Source: Meiothermus sp. (GTDB lineage Bacteria > Deinococcota > Deinococci > Deinococcales > Thermaceae). Taken from it: a stretch of DNA of 64,000 bases. Location: positions 2,026,501 to 2,090,500 of the forward strand of contig NZ_BPIM01000001.1 in assembly GCF_026004115.1 (NCBI RefSeq), read 5' to 3'. Position numbers and translations under genes: made by a program. The notes beneath the pieces are model-generated. The model made no database searches, had not been told where the DNA came from, and saw only the letters and a program-made list of their open reading frames with translations. Below are positions 1 to 8,306 of this stretch, in pieces (positions within the stretch are counted from its first letter, which is position 1; the number at the start of each line of letters is the position of its first letter).

Positions 1-90
1 CAGGGCCCGATCCACTATGACCGACATGGCGTAGTTGATGAAGCTTTGTTTGACTTCGTCGGTGATTTCAATGGGTAGGACTTGGGACAT
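1..90 (-). CDS. gyrA: DNA gyrase subunit A, N-terminus (partial)
   Basis: The minus strand from 90 to the window edge encodes 30 residues starting [20 protein letters not shown] and continuing with [10 protein letters not shown], the typical start of the type II topoisomerase A subunit, just before the conserved RALPDVRDGLKP region. GyrA cuts and rejoins DNA and forms the A2B2 complex with GyrB that introduces negative supercoils. An AGGAG ribosome site lies about 7 bases before the ATG. The rest of the gene lies outside the window. Its promoter and leader carry an RDRM-like operator and a terminator-like hairpin, described separately. Confidence 0.93.
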   Translation of the reverse strand, partial: MSQVLPIEITDEVKQSFINYAMSVIVDRAL

Positions 91-118
91 TCAATATCTC
101 CTGTTTCGTTTTCGGCAC

Positions 119-144
119 AAAAAAAGCGCCTTGGACGCGCTTTC
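119..144 (-). terminator. Terminator-like hairpin in the gyrA leader
   Basis: On the minus strand the sequence reads AAAGCGC, a 7-base loop, GCGCTTT and further T residues, the form of an intrinsic terminator. It lies between the gyrA -10 box (158-163) and the gyrA start codon (90), so it would fall inside the 5' leader. It may act as an attenuator, or it may be a stabilising leader hairpin. No leader peptide or ligand domain is evident. Confidence 0.55.
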
Positions 145-157
145 TATCCAACACAAT

Positions 158-186
158 ATTATACCTTATCTGGGCTTTTACGTCAA
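158..186 (-). promoter_or_regulatory. gyrA promoter
   Basis: On the minus strand a -35 TTGACG (181-186) is followed by 17 bases and a -10 TATAAT (158-163). Transcription would start near 151, giving a leader of about 60 bases ahead of gyrA. Spacing and hexamers are near consensus for the housekeeping sigma factor. Confidence 0.8.
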
Positions 187-194
187 AAACATAA
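178..194 (-). promoter_or_regulatory. RDRM-like (DdrO) operator over the gyrA -35 box
   Basis: The minus strand reads TTATGTTTTTGACGTAA, an imperfect 17-base palindrome of the TTATG-N7-CATAA type known as the radiation/desiccation response motif in Deinococcus. It contains the -35 TTGACG of gyrA, so a bound repressor would block polymerase. A DdrO homologue is encoded at 37671-38063, and gyrA belongs to the Deinococcus regulon as I recall it. The role here is inferred. Confidence 0.6.
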
Positions 195-206
195 AATTGC
201 CGAGTC

Positions 207-1230
207 ATATAAAAAATTCGGTTGAGCAAAGAAAGGGGCTTCTAAACTGGATTTGTGAATAACCCAGAGAAGCCCAAAGACAGTGTAGCTTGCCGGAACT
301 GCGGAAGTGTGAAAGTCGAGTGTGGCGGCTATCGCAAGCGGAAGCTGCGAACCCTGAATGGCATAGAAGAAACCCGACTCAAACGCCTGCGCTGTGCTGG
401 GTGCAAACGGCAGATAAGGGTGGAATATACCCCAGAATGCCAACGTTATCGCTGGTATAGCCGCCTGGTGCAGGGTTTATTTGCCATCCTTGACAGCTAT
501 CGGGTTACCGAGGCGGTCAAAGCGGATATCGCTGCCTTGCTGGGTTATCCGATTGTGCTGGCCACCCGACTGGATTGGGCCCAAAGCGGTGGTGACCGGG
601 GACAGACCTTGCTCAAAGCAGAGAACGCACAGATCAAAGGGCTTATCCGCACGGTTTGTGTGGATGACTGGGTGTATGGACGGGATAGCCGGGGCCAGGG
701 TTATGGGGTCTGGGAAGCCCAGAGCGGCTGTCCTGTATCGGCTGATCTGGCCGAGGAGCGGGGGTTTGAACGGGTACGGGATTTGCTCAGCGATGGGTTG
801 CTTGATGATGTGGTTTCCGATGGGGCGCCCGAGATCGCCGAGGCTTTGCACTGGCTGGGGTCTAAAGTGCAACAGGTCAGGTGCTGGTTCCACCTGAGCA
901 GGGATATCCTGGGCAAGACCCCCCAAGATCAAAGGAATCGGCTGCAGCTGGAACTGCAAGTGCTGTTGGAGATGAAGACCTTGGGGGAGGCGGAAGCCAA
1001 CAACACCGCCGAAGTGGGGAATGGCAGGCTGTGGCGACGGCAAAAACGTAGAAACATCCGGTCTATTCCTAGAGCTAAGGACTGGCTGCAGATTGCCCTT
1101 TACCGTACTCGTCACCGTCCAATACAACATTCCCTCTCTGCTTGGCAACGGCTTTCAAACCAATCCTCGCCAAAATGTTGGTTTTTACCCATCATCACAC
1201 CACTTCGTTACTCAACCGAATTCTTTAGAT
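207..1230 (+). mobile_element. Insertion sequence with ~27-bp inverted ends and 5-bp target duplication
   Basis: The left end (207-233) and the reverse complement of the right end (1204-1230) share an imperfect inverted repeat with the core ATTCGGTTGAG; 18 of the first 20 bases match. GAGTC flanks both sides (202-206 and 1231-1235), consistent with a 5-bp target duplication, though the boundaries could move by a few bases. The element is about 1.02 kb and carries one transposase gene. It sits 12 bases upstream of the RDRM-like site of gyrA, on the side away from the gene. Confidence 0.75.
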
Positions 1231-1232
1231 GA
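255..1232 (+). CDS. DDE-type transposase with N-terminal zinc ribbon (possibly truncated)
   Basis: This 325-residue protein starts at a GTG. It has a CxxC...CxxC zinc ribbon at about residues 13-53, a helical linker, and a probable RNase-H-like DDE core with VDDWVYGRD near 136, SDGAPEIAEALHW near 192 and CWFHLSRD near 211. The motifs resemble MULE/ISL3-like transposases, but I cannot assign the family. The spacing between the FH motif and the next helical motif (NNTAEVGNGRLWRRQKRR) is short, which suggests an internal deletion. The C-terminus runs through the right inverted repeat and the TGA uses the flanking duplication, so the last ~40 residues may be out of the original frame. Confidence 0.65.
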   Translation: MNNPEKPKDSVACRNCGSVKVECGGYRKRKLRTLNGIEETRLKRLRCAGCKRQIRVEYTPECQRYRWYSRLVQGLFAILDSYRVTEAVKADIAALLGYPIVLATRLDWAQSGGDRGQTLLKAENAQIKGLIRTVCVDDWVYGRDSRGQGYGVWEAQSGCPVSADLAEERGFERVRDLLSDGLLDDVVSDGAPEIAEALHWLGSKVQQVRCWFHLSRDILGKTPQDQRNRLQLELQVLLEMKTLGEAEANNTAEVGNGRLWRRQKRRNIRSIPRAKDWLQIALYRTRHRPIQHSLSAWQRLSNQSSPKCWFLPIITPLRYSTEFFR

Positions 1233-1235
1233 GTC

Positions 1236-1276
1236 TAGTTCGCCGCCATCCGGCGCCGAACTAACCGAATCTGGTA
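1236..1276 (+). repeat. Family A repeat, right arm only
   Basis: This is the stem-loop arm (TAGTTCGCCGCC...GGCGCCGAACTA) and terminal GAATCTGGTA of the family A element found complete at 46317-46442. It begins right after the target duplication of the IS. Its end plus the following bases forms TATAAT (1275-1280), 23 bases before the start of the next gene. Confidence 0.7.
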
Positions 1277-1302
1277 TAATAAAGTGTTCTTTATGTAACT
1301 TT

Positions 1303-3390
1303 ATGCCGGAAACGCCTATGGGTTCTCCATCGCGAACTTTGGGTAGCCGGTTGCTAAACGCGCGCCGTCGCCGTTTTGTGGGGCGGGGCGCTGAGCTGGC
1401 GCTGTTGCGAACCACGCTCGAGGAAGCCGAGTTGCCCTTTGCGCTCTTGCATGTGTACGGACCAGGGGGGGTAGGGAAGACCGCCTTGCTGGGAGAGTTT
1501 GCTCGAGTAGGGGGGGAAGCCGGGGTTGGGGTAGTGCGGCTCGATGCCCGCAATATGGATTCCTCACCAGAGGGTTTCCTATCGGCCCTGAGGCTGGGAT
1601 TGGGTCTGGATGCAACGGCCTCACCGATCGAGTTCCTGTCGCGGCAAGGGCGTAGCCTGCTCCTGTTGGATACCTATGAAAACCTGACCCCACTGGACGC
1701 CTGGTTGCGCGAGACCTTTTTGCCACAATTGCCAGAGCATACCCTGGTGGTGTTTGCCGGGCGTAAACCGCCCGGTGCGGCCTGGCGCTCCGATCCCGGC
1801 TGGCGCGACCTGATCCGTACCCTTAGCCTGCGCAACCTGCGGCCCGAAGAAAGCCGTGAGTATCTGACCCGGCGTGGTGTGGTGGAAGAAAAGCATCAAG
1901 CTGTGCTGGACTTCACACACGGGCATGCGCTGGCGCTCTCGCTGGTGGCTGATGTGCTGGAGCAGGGCGCAGGCGAGTGGGACTTCGACCCAGGCCGTCA
2001 TCCCGATGTGGTGGCGGCTCTACTGGAACGCTTTGTGCAGGAAGTACCCAGCCCGATCCATCGCCAGGCCCTCGAAGCCAGCGCACTGGTGCGGTCTACC
2101 ACCGAAAGCTTGCTGGCCGAGTGTCTGCATATTGAAGATGTCCACCCATACTTTGAATGGCTGCGCAAATTGTCGTTTGTGCAATCGGGGCCGGTGGGGC
2201 TTTTCCCCCATGACTTGGCCCGCGAGGCGCTGGAAGCAGATTTGCGCTGGCGCAACCCCGACTGGAACGCGGAGCTGCACCGGCGGGCCAGGGGCTACTA
2301 CACCCGCCGCCTGCAAGAAACCCGTGGACTTGAGCAGCAGCACATCTTGTTCGATGATGTCTATCTGCATCGCCACAACCCCATGGTCAAGCCTTTTTTG
2401 GAGTGGGGCGAAACCGGCGGTGTGTTTGCTGAGCGGGGCCAGGCTGAAGACCACCCGGTGGTGCTCGCAATGATTGCTCGGCACGAAGGGCTAGAAGCCG
2501 CCAGGGTAGCGGCGCGCTGGCTGGAGTTGCAGCCTGAAGGGTTGACCGTTTACCGGGGGGTGGGTTCACAACCGGCGGGGTTCATGTTGATGTTGGGTTT
2601 GCACAAGGCCAGCCCGGCGGATCTGGCTGCCGACCCGGTGGCCCAGCAGGTGTGGAACTACACCGAGCGCTACGGGCCAGTACGCCCCGGTGAACAGGTT
2701 TCGCTTTTTCGCTTCTGGATGGAGGGTGAACGCTACCACATGGTTTCGTCGGTTCAGAGTGTGATTTTTCTCAATACAGTGCAGCACTATATCTCCAGTT
2801 CTAAACTGGCCTGGAGTTTTTTTGGCATTTCTGGGCCGGAGTTCTGGTTGCCGGCCTTTGCCTACATGAATATTCACCATGCCAGCGAGGTGGACTATGT
2901 CTCGGGAACCCATGCTATTGGAGTGTTTGCCCACGACTGGCGCAAGCAGCCGGTAGCGGCCTGGCTCGAGATGCTGGGCGAACGCGAGCTGGCCACGGAA
3001 CTCAACCCGGCCCAACTGCAAGACCATCGCCCTGCCCCGTTGGTAGTACTTTCCGAGCCCGAGTTTGAGGAGGCGGTCAAGAACGCCTTGCGGGACTTTA
3101 TGCGCCCGGAAGCGCTGGCGCACAACCCTTTGCTGCGCTCGAGGTTGCTGCTCGAGCCCACCCCCAAAGCCTTACGCACAGCTATCTGGGAAGCTGCGCA
3201 GACCCTCAAGGCCAACTCCAAGGACGAGAAGTTCTACCGCGCCCTGGAACGCACCTACCTCGAGCCTGCCGCCACCCAGGAACTGGCCGCTGAATTGCTG
3301 GGCCTGCCCTTCTCCACCTACCGGCGGCATCTGGTAGGAGCCGTCGAACGGGTGGTCAAACTGCTTTGGCAGCGCGAACTATCGGGGTAG
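1303..3390 (+). CDS. STAND/AAA-type signalling ATPase, possible transcription regulator
   Basis: The 695-residue protein has a P-loop GPGGVGKT at residues 53-60, a Walker B-like LLLLD at about 119-123, and downstream helical repeats, as in STAND NTPases that couple a stimulus to oligomerisation. The start FVGRGAELALL just before the P-loop is characteristic of this class. The C-terminal LGLPFSTYRRHL segment resembles a short DNA-binding helix pair, so it may control nearby genes; this is inference. I chose the ATG at 1303; ATG 1318 is an alternative. The longer reading back into the IS is unlikely. It stands alone, ahead of the cupin/SnoaL cluster. Confidence 0.65.
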   Translation: MPETPMGSPSRTLGSRLLNARRRRFVGRGAELALLRTTLEEAELPFALLHVYGPGGVGKTALLGEFARVGGEAGVGVVRLDARNMDSSPEGFLSALRLGLGLDATASPIEFLSRQGRSLLLLDTYENLTPLDAWLRETFLPQLPEHTLVVFAGRKPPGAAWRSDPGWRDLIRTLSLRNLRPEESREYLTRRGVVEEKHQAVLDFTHGHALALSLVADVLEQGAGEWDFDPGRHPDVVAALLERFVQEVPSPIHRQALEASALVRSTTESLLAECLHIEDVHPYFEWLRKLSFVQSGPVGLFPHDLAREALEADLRWRNPDWNAELHRRARGYYTRRLQETRGLEQQHILFDDVYLHRHNPMVKPFLEWGETGGVFAERGQAEDHPVVLAMIARHEGLEAARVAARWLELQPEGLTVYRGVGSQPAGFMLMLGLHKASPADLAADPVAQQVWNYTERYGPVRPGEQVSLFRFWMEGERYHMVSSVQSVIFLNTVQHYISSSKLAWSFFGISGPEFWLPAFAYMNIHHASEVDYVSGTHAIGVFAHDWRKQPVAAWLEMLGERELATELNPAQLQDHRPAPLVVLSEPEFEEAVKNALRDFMRPEALAHNPLLRSRLLLEPTPKALRTAIWEAAQTLKANSKDEKFYRALERTYLEPAATQELAAELLGLPFSTYRRHLVGAVERVVKLLWQRELSG

Positions 3391-3528
3391 GTATAGGCCG
3401 GTGAGTAGTTTTTGGTCTGTTGGATGAATACCCCCTTGTTGCATTTTTGTGCCTGGGCTGGGATGTACCAAAGGTAAAGTCGCCCTCGCCTGGGCAAACC
3501 AGGCGTATGATACGCCCAGCTACTGTTT

Positions 3529-4008
3529 ATGAACCTCCAGATTTCCGACCTCGAGCGCTGCTACTGGTGCGCGGGGTTGTTCTTGCAGTTCGTGGCCGAA
3601 TCGAGTGATACCGACGGCAGCTATACCCTTGTGGATGGCGTGATTCGTCAGGGCACTGAACCCCCGCCGCACGTGCACACCCATGAAGACGAGGAACTTT
3701 TTTTGCTCGAGGGCCGATTGCGCTATTGCTATGGCTCTGGCGAGGGGGATAGGACGGAAGGGGTGCTGGACCCCGGCGGGTACGTGTGGATGCCCCGCGG
3801 GCAGGAACATTATTTTGAATGCCTGACCCCCCAGGTACGGCTGTTGGTGCGGCTTTCGCCGGGGGGTCTGGAGCAAGCCTTCAAGGCGTTTGGGGTAGCA
3901 GCTACCGAGTCGCTGCTGCCCCCGCCGCGCGAGGCCGTTCCCGGCTTCGAGACCATCGCCGGCATTTTCGCCGAGCGCGGGGTGTATTTCGTGCGGCCGC
4001 AGGAGTAA
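3529..4008 (+). CDS. Cupin domain protein
   Basis: A 159-residue single-domain cupin. The metal-binding cupin motif is visible as PPPHVHTHEDEELFLLEG (about residues 46-63), with a second motif near GGYVWMPRGQEHYF (about 84-97). The fold binds a divalent metal and often acts as a dioxygenase or isomerase on small aromatic or polyketide substrates; the substrate is unknown. There is a TATGAT -10-like box about 20 bases upstream of the ATG and no clear Shine-Dalgarno. It is related in sequence to the exported cupin at 4806-5384. Confidence 0.75.
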   Translation: MNLQISDLERCYWCAGLFLQFVAESSDTDGSYTLVDGVIRQGTEPPPHVHTHEDEELFLLEGRLRYCYGSGEGDRTEGVLDPGGYVWMPRGQEHYFECLTPQVRLLVRLSPGGLEQAFKAFGVAATESLLPPPREAVPGFETIAGIFAERGVYFVRPQE

Positions 4009-4134
4009 AGGCTTGATTGTCTAAAACGCCCGCCCGCGCTGAGGGGTGGGTATTTTCTGGTCTGTAAAGTGAGCAAACCATTGGCGTAGCTTGTTCCTGC
4101 TTCGGGGGATGGATGGGTTTTTACGCCCTTGTCA

Positions 4135-4310
4135 TACCAAATCCACATGAACCCCTTGCCTTCTCCCTGGAGAGAGAAGGTGGCGACACCCCGACCGCGC
4201 TATTTACAAACAGCGATAGGAACAGGAACACGCTTGACTGCACCTGGGGTGTCGCCGGATGAGGGCGCTTGGGACGACCCTTAAAGCTAACTGTCCAAGT
4301 AAAGTTGGTA
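4135..4310. repeat. Family D MITE-like repeat
   Basis: The 176-bp segment begins TACCAA and ends TTGGTA, and is flanked by TCA on both sides (4132-4134 and 4311-4313). It holds an inner hairpin around CTTCTCCCTGGAGAGAGAAG (about 4161-4182). The TACC ends and the 3-bp TNA duplication match family A, so both may be mobilised by the same type of transposase. No coding capacity. Only this copy was seen. Confidence 0.55.
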
Positions 4311-4354
4311 TCACACCTCAAGGAATACAACATCGCTAGACCCACAAGGTCTTA

Positions 4355-4587
4355 TACCAGATTCGGTTAGTTCGGCGCCGGATGGCGGCGAACTAACAGG
4401 GCCGAAGTTATCCGCGTAGCGGAGGGCGATACCGCCCCTTGGAAGTTATCCGCGTAGCGGAGGGTGCAAGCCCCTTTGGAAGGGAGACGCTTTTTTCGCC
4501 GACCGTAAGGGAGGGGTGTGCTCTGGGATTCAAAAAGATAGCCTCTGGGGGTCTTTGGTTTGGATGATTATCTTTTTGAATCCGGTA
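4355..4587 (-). repeat. Family A MITE-like repeat with two 38-bp modules
   Basis: A full element in reverse orientation: TACCAGATTCGG end, GTTAGTTC palindromic arm, two copies of the GAAGTTATCCGCGTAGCGG module (4404-4481), then the ATTCAAAAAGATA / TATCTTTTTGAAT stem and the terminal CCGGTA. Flanks are TTA (left) and TAA (right), one mismatch from a perfect 3-bp duplication. Confidence 0.75.
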
Positions 4588-4636
4588 TAAAACACCTGCC
4601 GGAAGAGGCAAGTGTTTGTGGGAAACGAGATGAGTT

Positions 4637-4680
4637 GCCCACAAAGGCTGCCTACAGCGGTTGGCTGTGGGCGGTTTTTT
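4637..4680 (+). terminator. Terminator-like hairpin upstream of exported cupin gene
   Basis: GCCCAC (4637-4642) pairs with GTGGGC (4667-4672) and is followed by GGTTTTTT. A second small hairpin (4589-4618) sits just before it. It could end a transcript entering from the family A region, or attenuate the gene at 4806. Confidence 0.5.
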
Positions 4681-4805
4681 GGGTCGGTTGACGAGTGGGT
4701 TTAATGGCAGGGTTTTGCTGAGCAGTTTTTGAACTGGCGGATGAACAATTCCTGTAGCTATAACTTGTTTCAGTTCGGGAGACCCTGAACCTATTGGAGG
4801 AACCT

Positions 4806-5384
4806 ATGAAACAAGACCGCCGTTCCGCCCTCAAGCAACTCACTGCCGCCGGACTGGGACTGGCCCTATCGGGCAAGGTCGGCACTGCCCTGGCCCAAGC
4901 CAACCTCAAGCCCGCTTTCGGGAGCCGCGCCGCCCTCGCCAACAGCGTGTGGTTCAACGGCGCACTGTTTAGTGTGCTGGCCGACAAGGCCACCACAGGG
5001 GGTTCATATGCCCTGATGGACGTGCGGGTGCGCCAGGGCTTCGAGGCCCCACCTCACGTACACAATGGCGAGGACGAGATCTTCTTTATCCAGGAAGGCG
5101 AGGTCACCTTCACCTCCGGCAACGTGGTAACGGAAGCCAAGGCGGGCGACCATGTGTTCCAGCCCAGGGGGGTGCCCCACTTCTTCAAGCTCAAGACCCC
5201 CACCGCACGGATGCTGGTGACGTTCACGCCGGGGGGGCTCGAGGAAGCATACCGCCGCTTGGGCGTGCCAGCCCAGCGGCTGGACTTGCCCTCGCCCCCA
5301 GCCGGCCCTCCCACCCCGGAGCAACTGGCCACGGTAACCAGGGTCTTTGGTGAGTTCGGTTTTGTGCTGTTGCCCCGCCCCTGA
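4806..5384 (+). CDS. Exported cupin domain protein (Tat signal)
   Basis: 192 residues. The N-terminus MKQDRRSALKQLTAAGLGLA carries a twin-arginine signal with a hydrophobic stretch and an AxA-like site (ALAQA), so the protein is probably exported folded, possibly with metal bound. The cupin motif PPHVHNGEDEIFFIQEG lies near residues 79-95. The start at 4806 is favoured by TTGGAGG 7-8 bases upstream; an ATG 12 bases earlier lacks a site. It resembles the cytoplasmic cupin at 3529 and heads the gene run to 10277. Confidence 0.8.
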   Translation: MKQDRRSALKQLTAAGLGLALSGKVGTALAQANLKPAFGSRAALANSVWFNGALFSVLADKATTGGSYALMDVRVRQGFEAPPHVHNGEDEIFFIQEGEVTFTSGNVVTEAKAGDHVFQPRGVPHFFKLKTPTARMLVTFTPGGLEEAYRRLGVPAQRLDLPSPPAGPPTPEQLATVTRVFGEFGFVLLPRP

Positions 5385-5464
5385 CCTGAATCTGGCTGGG
5401 TAGTTGTCTGGATGTTAGCCCACCAAAATGAATAGCCAAAGAGTCACAAAAGGAGAATTGCTCG

Positions 5465-5878
5465 ATGTCCACGACTCTCAACCCAATGGACTTCGCGATC
5501 CGCTTTTTCAATGGCCAGGATGAGCTGCAAGGATCGCTCAGGCCAGAGCTACTCGCACCCGCCTATAGGGCAGAGATCATGGGATTTCCACCTATGGATG
5601 CGGCCGGACATGGCGAGTTTGGTCGAGCCTTCTACAACGCATTCCCGGATCTCTATCATTCAATTGATGAAACCCAAGTCACCGACAACGGCATCGCGGT
5701 GCGCTTCACCTTGCGCGGCACACACACGGCGCCGTTCATGGGCATTCCGGCCAGCAACCGTGCTATTGCTGTATCGGCCATTGCCCTGCTGACGATCGTG
5801 AATGGCCAGGTGACCCACCTTCATGCCATCTTTGATCAACTAGGCATGATGCGTCAGCTTGGCGTGGTGCCCTCGTAG
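5465..5878 (+). CDS. SnoaL-like/ester cyclase family protein
   Basis: A 137-residue protein of the NTF2-like alpha+beta barrel type. The pattern FPDLYHSIDETQVTDNGIAVRFTLRGTHTAPFMGIPAS is typical of SnoaL-like polyketide cyclases and steroid-isomerase-like enzymes. It is preceded by AAAGGAG. It is followed after 5 bases by the hydrolase gene and is one of three NTF2-fold genes in this cluster (also 8307 and 9864). The substrate is unknown. Confidence 0.75.
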   Translation: MSTTLNPMDFAIRFFNGQDELQGSLRPELLAPAYRAEIMGFPPMDAAGHGEFGRAFYNAFPDLYHSIDETQVTDNGIAVRFTLRGTHTAPFMGIPASNRAIAVSAIALLTIVNGQVTHLHAIFDQLGMMRQLGVVPS

Positions 5879-5883
5879 AACTC

Positions 5884-6744
5884 GTGCCTTTGTGGCTGGC
5901 TAGCGCAGCAGAACTCATGTTCCCCAAACGTTTCAAATCCTCGGATGGGTTGAGCCTCTCATGTTACGGGATTCAGCCCCCCGGCTTTAACCGTGGCCGG
6001 GTAGTCCTGGTTCACGGCCTGGGCGATCACGGCCGCAGCTTGCCTTACCGCAACCTGTCGGAGGCGTTGTGTGCCCAGGGGTTTGCTACTTATGGGTTTG
6101 ATCTGCGCGGACACGGGCAGTCGGAAGGCCCGCGCATGTATGTCGAGGCGTGGGCCAGTCTGCGCGATGACCTGAGGCGCTTTGTAGATTTGGTGCGGCA
6201 GGAAGACCCAACCCCCCCGCTCTTCCTGGTCGGGCTCAGCTTGGGGGGCTTGCTGGTGCTCAACTATGCCCAGCACCACCCCCAGGGTCTGAGCGGGGTG
6301 GTGGCGGTAGCGCCTGCGCTGGATGCCTCGGGGGTTCCGCCCTTGATCAAGGCCATGATGCCCCTGCTGTCGCGCCTGCTGCCTCGGGTCCGGGTCAATC
6401 CGGGCCTTAGCCTGTCCGGCATCACCCGAGACCCTGCCATAGCGCGGCAATACACTACCGACCCTCACTTTCAAACCCATACCACCCCACGCCTGGCCTC
6501 CGAAGTTCTGAGGGCGATGGAGGAAACCCGTGCCAGGGCGTCCCGCTTAAGTCTGCCCATGCTAATCCTGCACGGCGAGGCCGACACCCTGGTGCGCCCG
6601 CAGGGCAGTGCCGACTTTTTTGCCCGGGTTGGGGCTACCGACAAACAGCGCCTGACCTACCCCGATGCCTACCACAACCTGTTCCTCGAGCCCAACCGTG
6701 CCCAGGTGTTTGCCGACATTGGGGGCTGGCTCGAGTGGCATTAG
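5884..6744 (+). CDS. Alpha/beta hydrolase, monoacylglycerol lipase-like
   Basis: 286 residues from a GTG start; an ATG at 5917 (residue 12) is a plausible alternative, and neither has a clear ribosome site. The nucleophile elbow GLSLGG is near residue 119, the oxyanion segment VHGLGDHG near 43, and the catalytic Asp (GEADTLV) and His (AYHNLF) follow in the expected order near 237 and 260. This is the serine hydrolase class that cleaves lysophospholipids or monoacylglycerols. The position in the SnoaL/cupin run suggests hydrolysis of an ester in that pathway, which is inference. Confidence 0.8.
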   Translation: MPLWLASAAELMFPKRFKSSDGLSLSCYGIQPPGFNRGRVVLVHGLGDHGRSLPYRNLSEALCAQGFATYGFDLRGHGQSEGPRMYVEAWASLRDDLRRFVDLVRQEDPTPPLFLVGLSLGGLLVLNYAQHHPQGLSGVVAVAPALDASGVPPLIKAMMPLLSRLLPRVRVNPGLSLSGITRDPAIARQYTTDPHFQTHTTPRLASEVLRAMEETRARASRLSLPMLILHGEADTLVRPQGSADFFARVGATDKQRLTYPDAYHNLFLEPNRAQVFADIGGWLEWH

Positions 6745-6922
6745 GGCGAATTCAGGAACTAACTTTGGGGTGAGACGAGCGGTAATACCATCTGGGACGT
6801 GGTTTGTCATCCTACTATACCTCGAATCAAACGGCAAGCCGCCCGAGACTCAGAACGAGCAGTTTTTGACCTGGATATTGAACAGCGTCTCGGGACAAAG
6901 TGTGACGCACCAGGAGGAACAG

Positions 6923-8281
6923 ATGAAAACAGGAAAACATGCGGTGGTGATTGGTGGGAGCATGGCGGGGCTTCTGGCAGCGCGGGCGCTCTCGGAGCAG
7001 TTTGAACAGGTGACGATACTCGAGCGCGACCACTTCCCGCCCCCAGGCCAGCAGCGCAAAGGGGTGCCCCAGGGCCGCCACGCCCACGGAGTGCTGGCCC
7101 AGGGGGCACAGATCTTCGAGGGGTTCTTTCCCGGTTTGACCCAGGAACTGCTGGAACAGGGGGCGCTCGGCAGCGATATCATCCAGGATGGTTACTGGTA
7201 CCAGAACGGCGGTTTCCATGCCCAGTTTGATAGCGGATTGAAGGGCTTGCTGGTCAGTCGTCCACTGCTGGAGGGTTCGATCCGACAGCGTGTACTCTCA
7301 CTGGGGAATGTTAAAGCCCTATCGAGGGTCAACGTCAGGGGTTTGCTCAGCGAGAACGGGCGGGTGGTAGGTGTAAAACTCGATGGCGACGGCCTTTACG
7401 AACTGCGAGCCGATCTGGTGGTAGATGCCAGCGGGCGCGGCTCGCAAGCGCCGAAGTGGCTCGAGGACATGGGCTACGAGCGGCCAAAGCAAGAAGAGGT
7501 GCGGATTGATCTGGCCTACGCCACCCGCATCTACCGCCGCAGCCCCCAGGACTTTGGCGGCAAGGATGCCTTTGTGATTGGTTCCAACGCCCCCCTTAAG
7601 CGCGGTGGGGTGGTGCTGCACCTCGAGGGCCAACGCTGGATCGTCACGCTGGCAGGCTTCCTGGGCGACCACCCTCCTATCGACGAACAGGGTTTCCTCG
7701 AGTTTGCCCGTACTCTTCCCGTTCCCGATATCTACAACCTGATTAAGGAGGCCGAGCCGCTCTCTGAGATTGGTGCTTACAAGTTTCCTGGCAGCCAGCG
7801 CCGCCGCTATGAAAAGCTGGCTCGCTTTCCTCGGGGCTTCCTGGTGATGGGGGATGCGATGTGCAGCTTCAACCCCATCTTTGGTCAGGGCATGACCGTG
7901 GCTGCCAGCCAGGCCCGGCTGCTTTTGGAGGTGTTGAAAGCCGGAAGCGAGAACCTGGCCCAGCGCTTCTACAAAAAAGCTGCCGTGCTGGTGGATGGGC
8001 CCTGGAGCATCGCGGTGGGGGCCGACCTGAGCTACCCCGAGGTGGAGGGGCCGCGCAGTCCGATGGTCAACTTCATTAACTGGTACGTGGCCAAACTGCA
8101 CATTGCGGCCCGCCGGGACCCCGCCCTGGTACTGGCCTTCCAGGAAGTGGCCAATCTGATGGCCCCCCCACCCAGCCTGCTGGCTCCAGGTACTGCCCTG
8201 CGGGTGCTGTGGGGTAACCTGTTCCCCCGCAAGCCGACGGTAGCCCGCAGGCCAGGGGTCTCCCCCCAGGCAGGCGATTGA
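6923..8281 (+). CDS. FAD-dependent oxidoreductase/monooxygenase
   Basis: 452 residues. An N-terminal Rossmann FAD motif, VVIGGSMAGLLAARAL (about 8-23), is followed by an acidic ribose-binding residue in ILERD; the GD motif VMGDAM near residue 310 completes the FAD site. This is the fold of PHBH-type aromatic hydroxylases and geranylgeranyl reductases. The start at ATG 6923 is set by CCAGGAGGAAC just upstream; earlier in-frame codons lie over the previous gene's 3' end. It is the likely redox enzyme of the cluster. Confidence 0.85.
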   Translation: MKTGKHAVVIGGSMAGLLAARALSEQFEQVTILERDHFPPPGQQRKGVPQGRHAHGVLAQGAQIFEGFFPGLTQELLEQGALGSDIIQDGYWYQNGGFHAQFDSGLKGLLVSRPLLEGSIRQRVLSLGNVKALSRVNVRGLLSENGRVVGVKLDGDGLYELRADLVVDASGRGSQAPKWLEDMGYERPKQEEVRIDLAYATRIYRRSPQDFGGKDAFVIGSNAPLKRGGVVLHLEGQRWIVTLAGFLGDHPPIDEQGFLEFARTLPVPDIYNLIKEAEPLSEIGAYKFPGSQRRRYEKLARFPRGFLVMGDAMCSFNPIFGQGMTVAASQARLLLEVLKAGSENLAQRFYKKAAVLVDGPWSIAVGADLSYPEVEGPRSPMVNFINWYVAKLHIAARRDPALVLAFQEVANLMAPPPSLLAPGTALRVLWGNLFPRKPTVARRPGVSPQAGD

Positions 8282-8306
8282 GAAGGCCTACCCGTAGGAG
8301 GAAACC

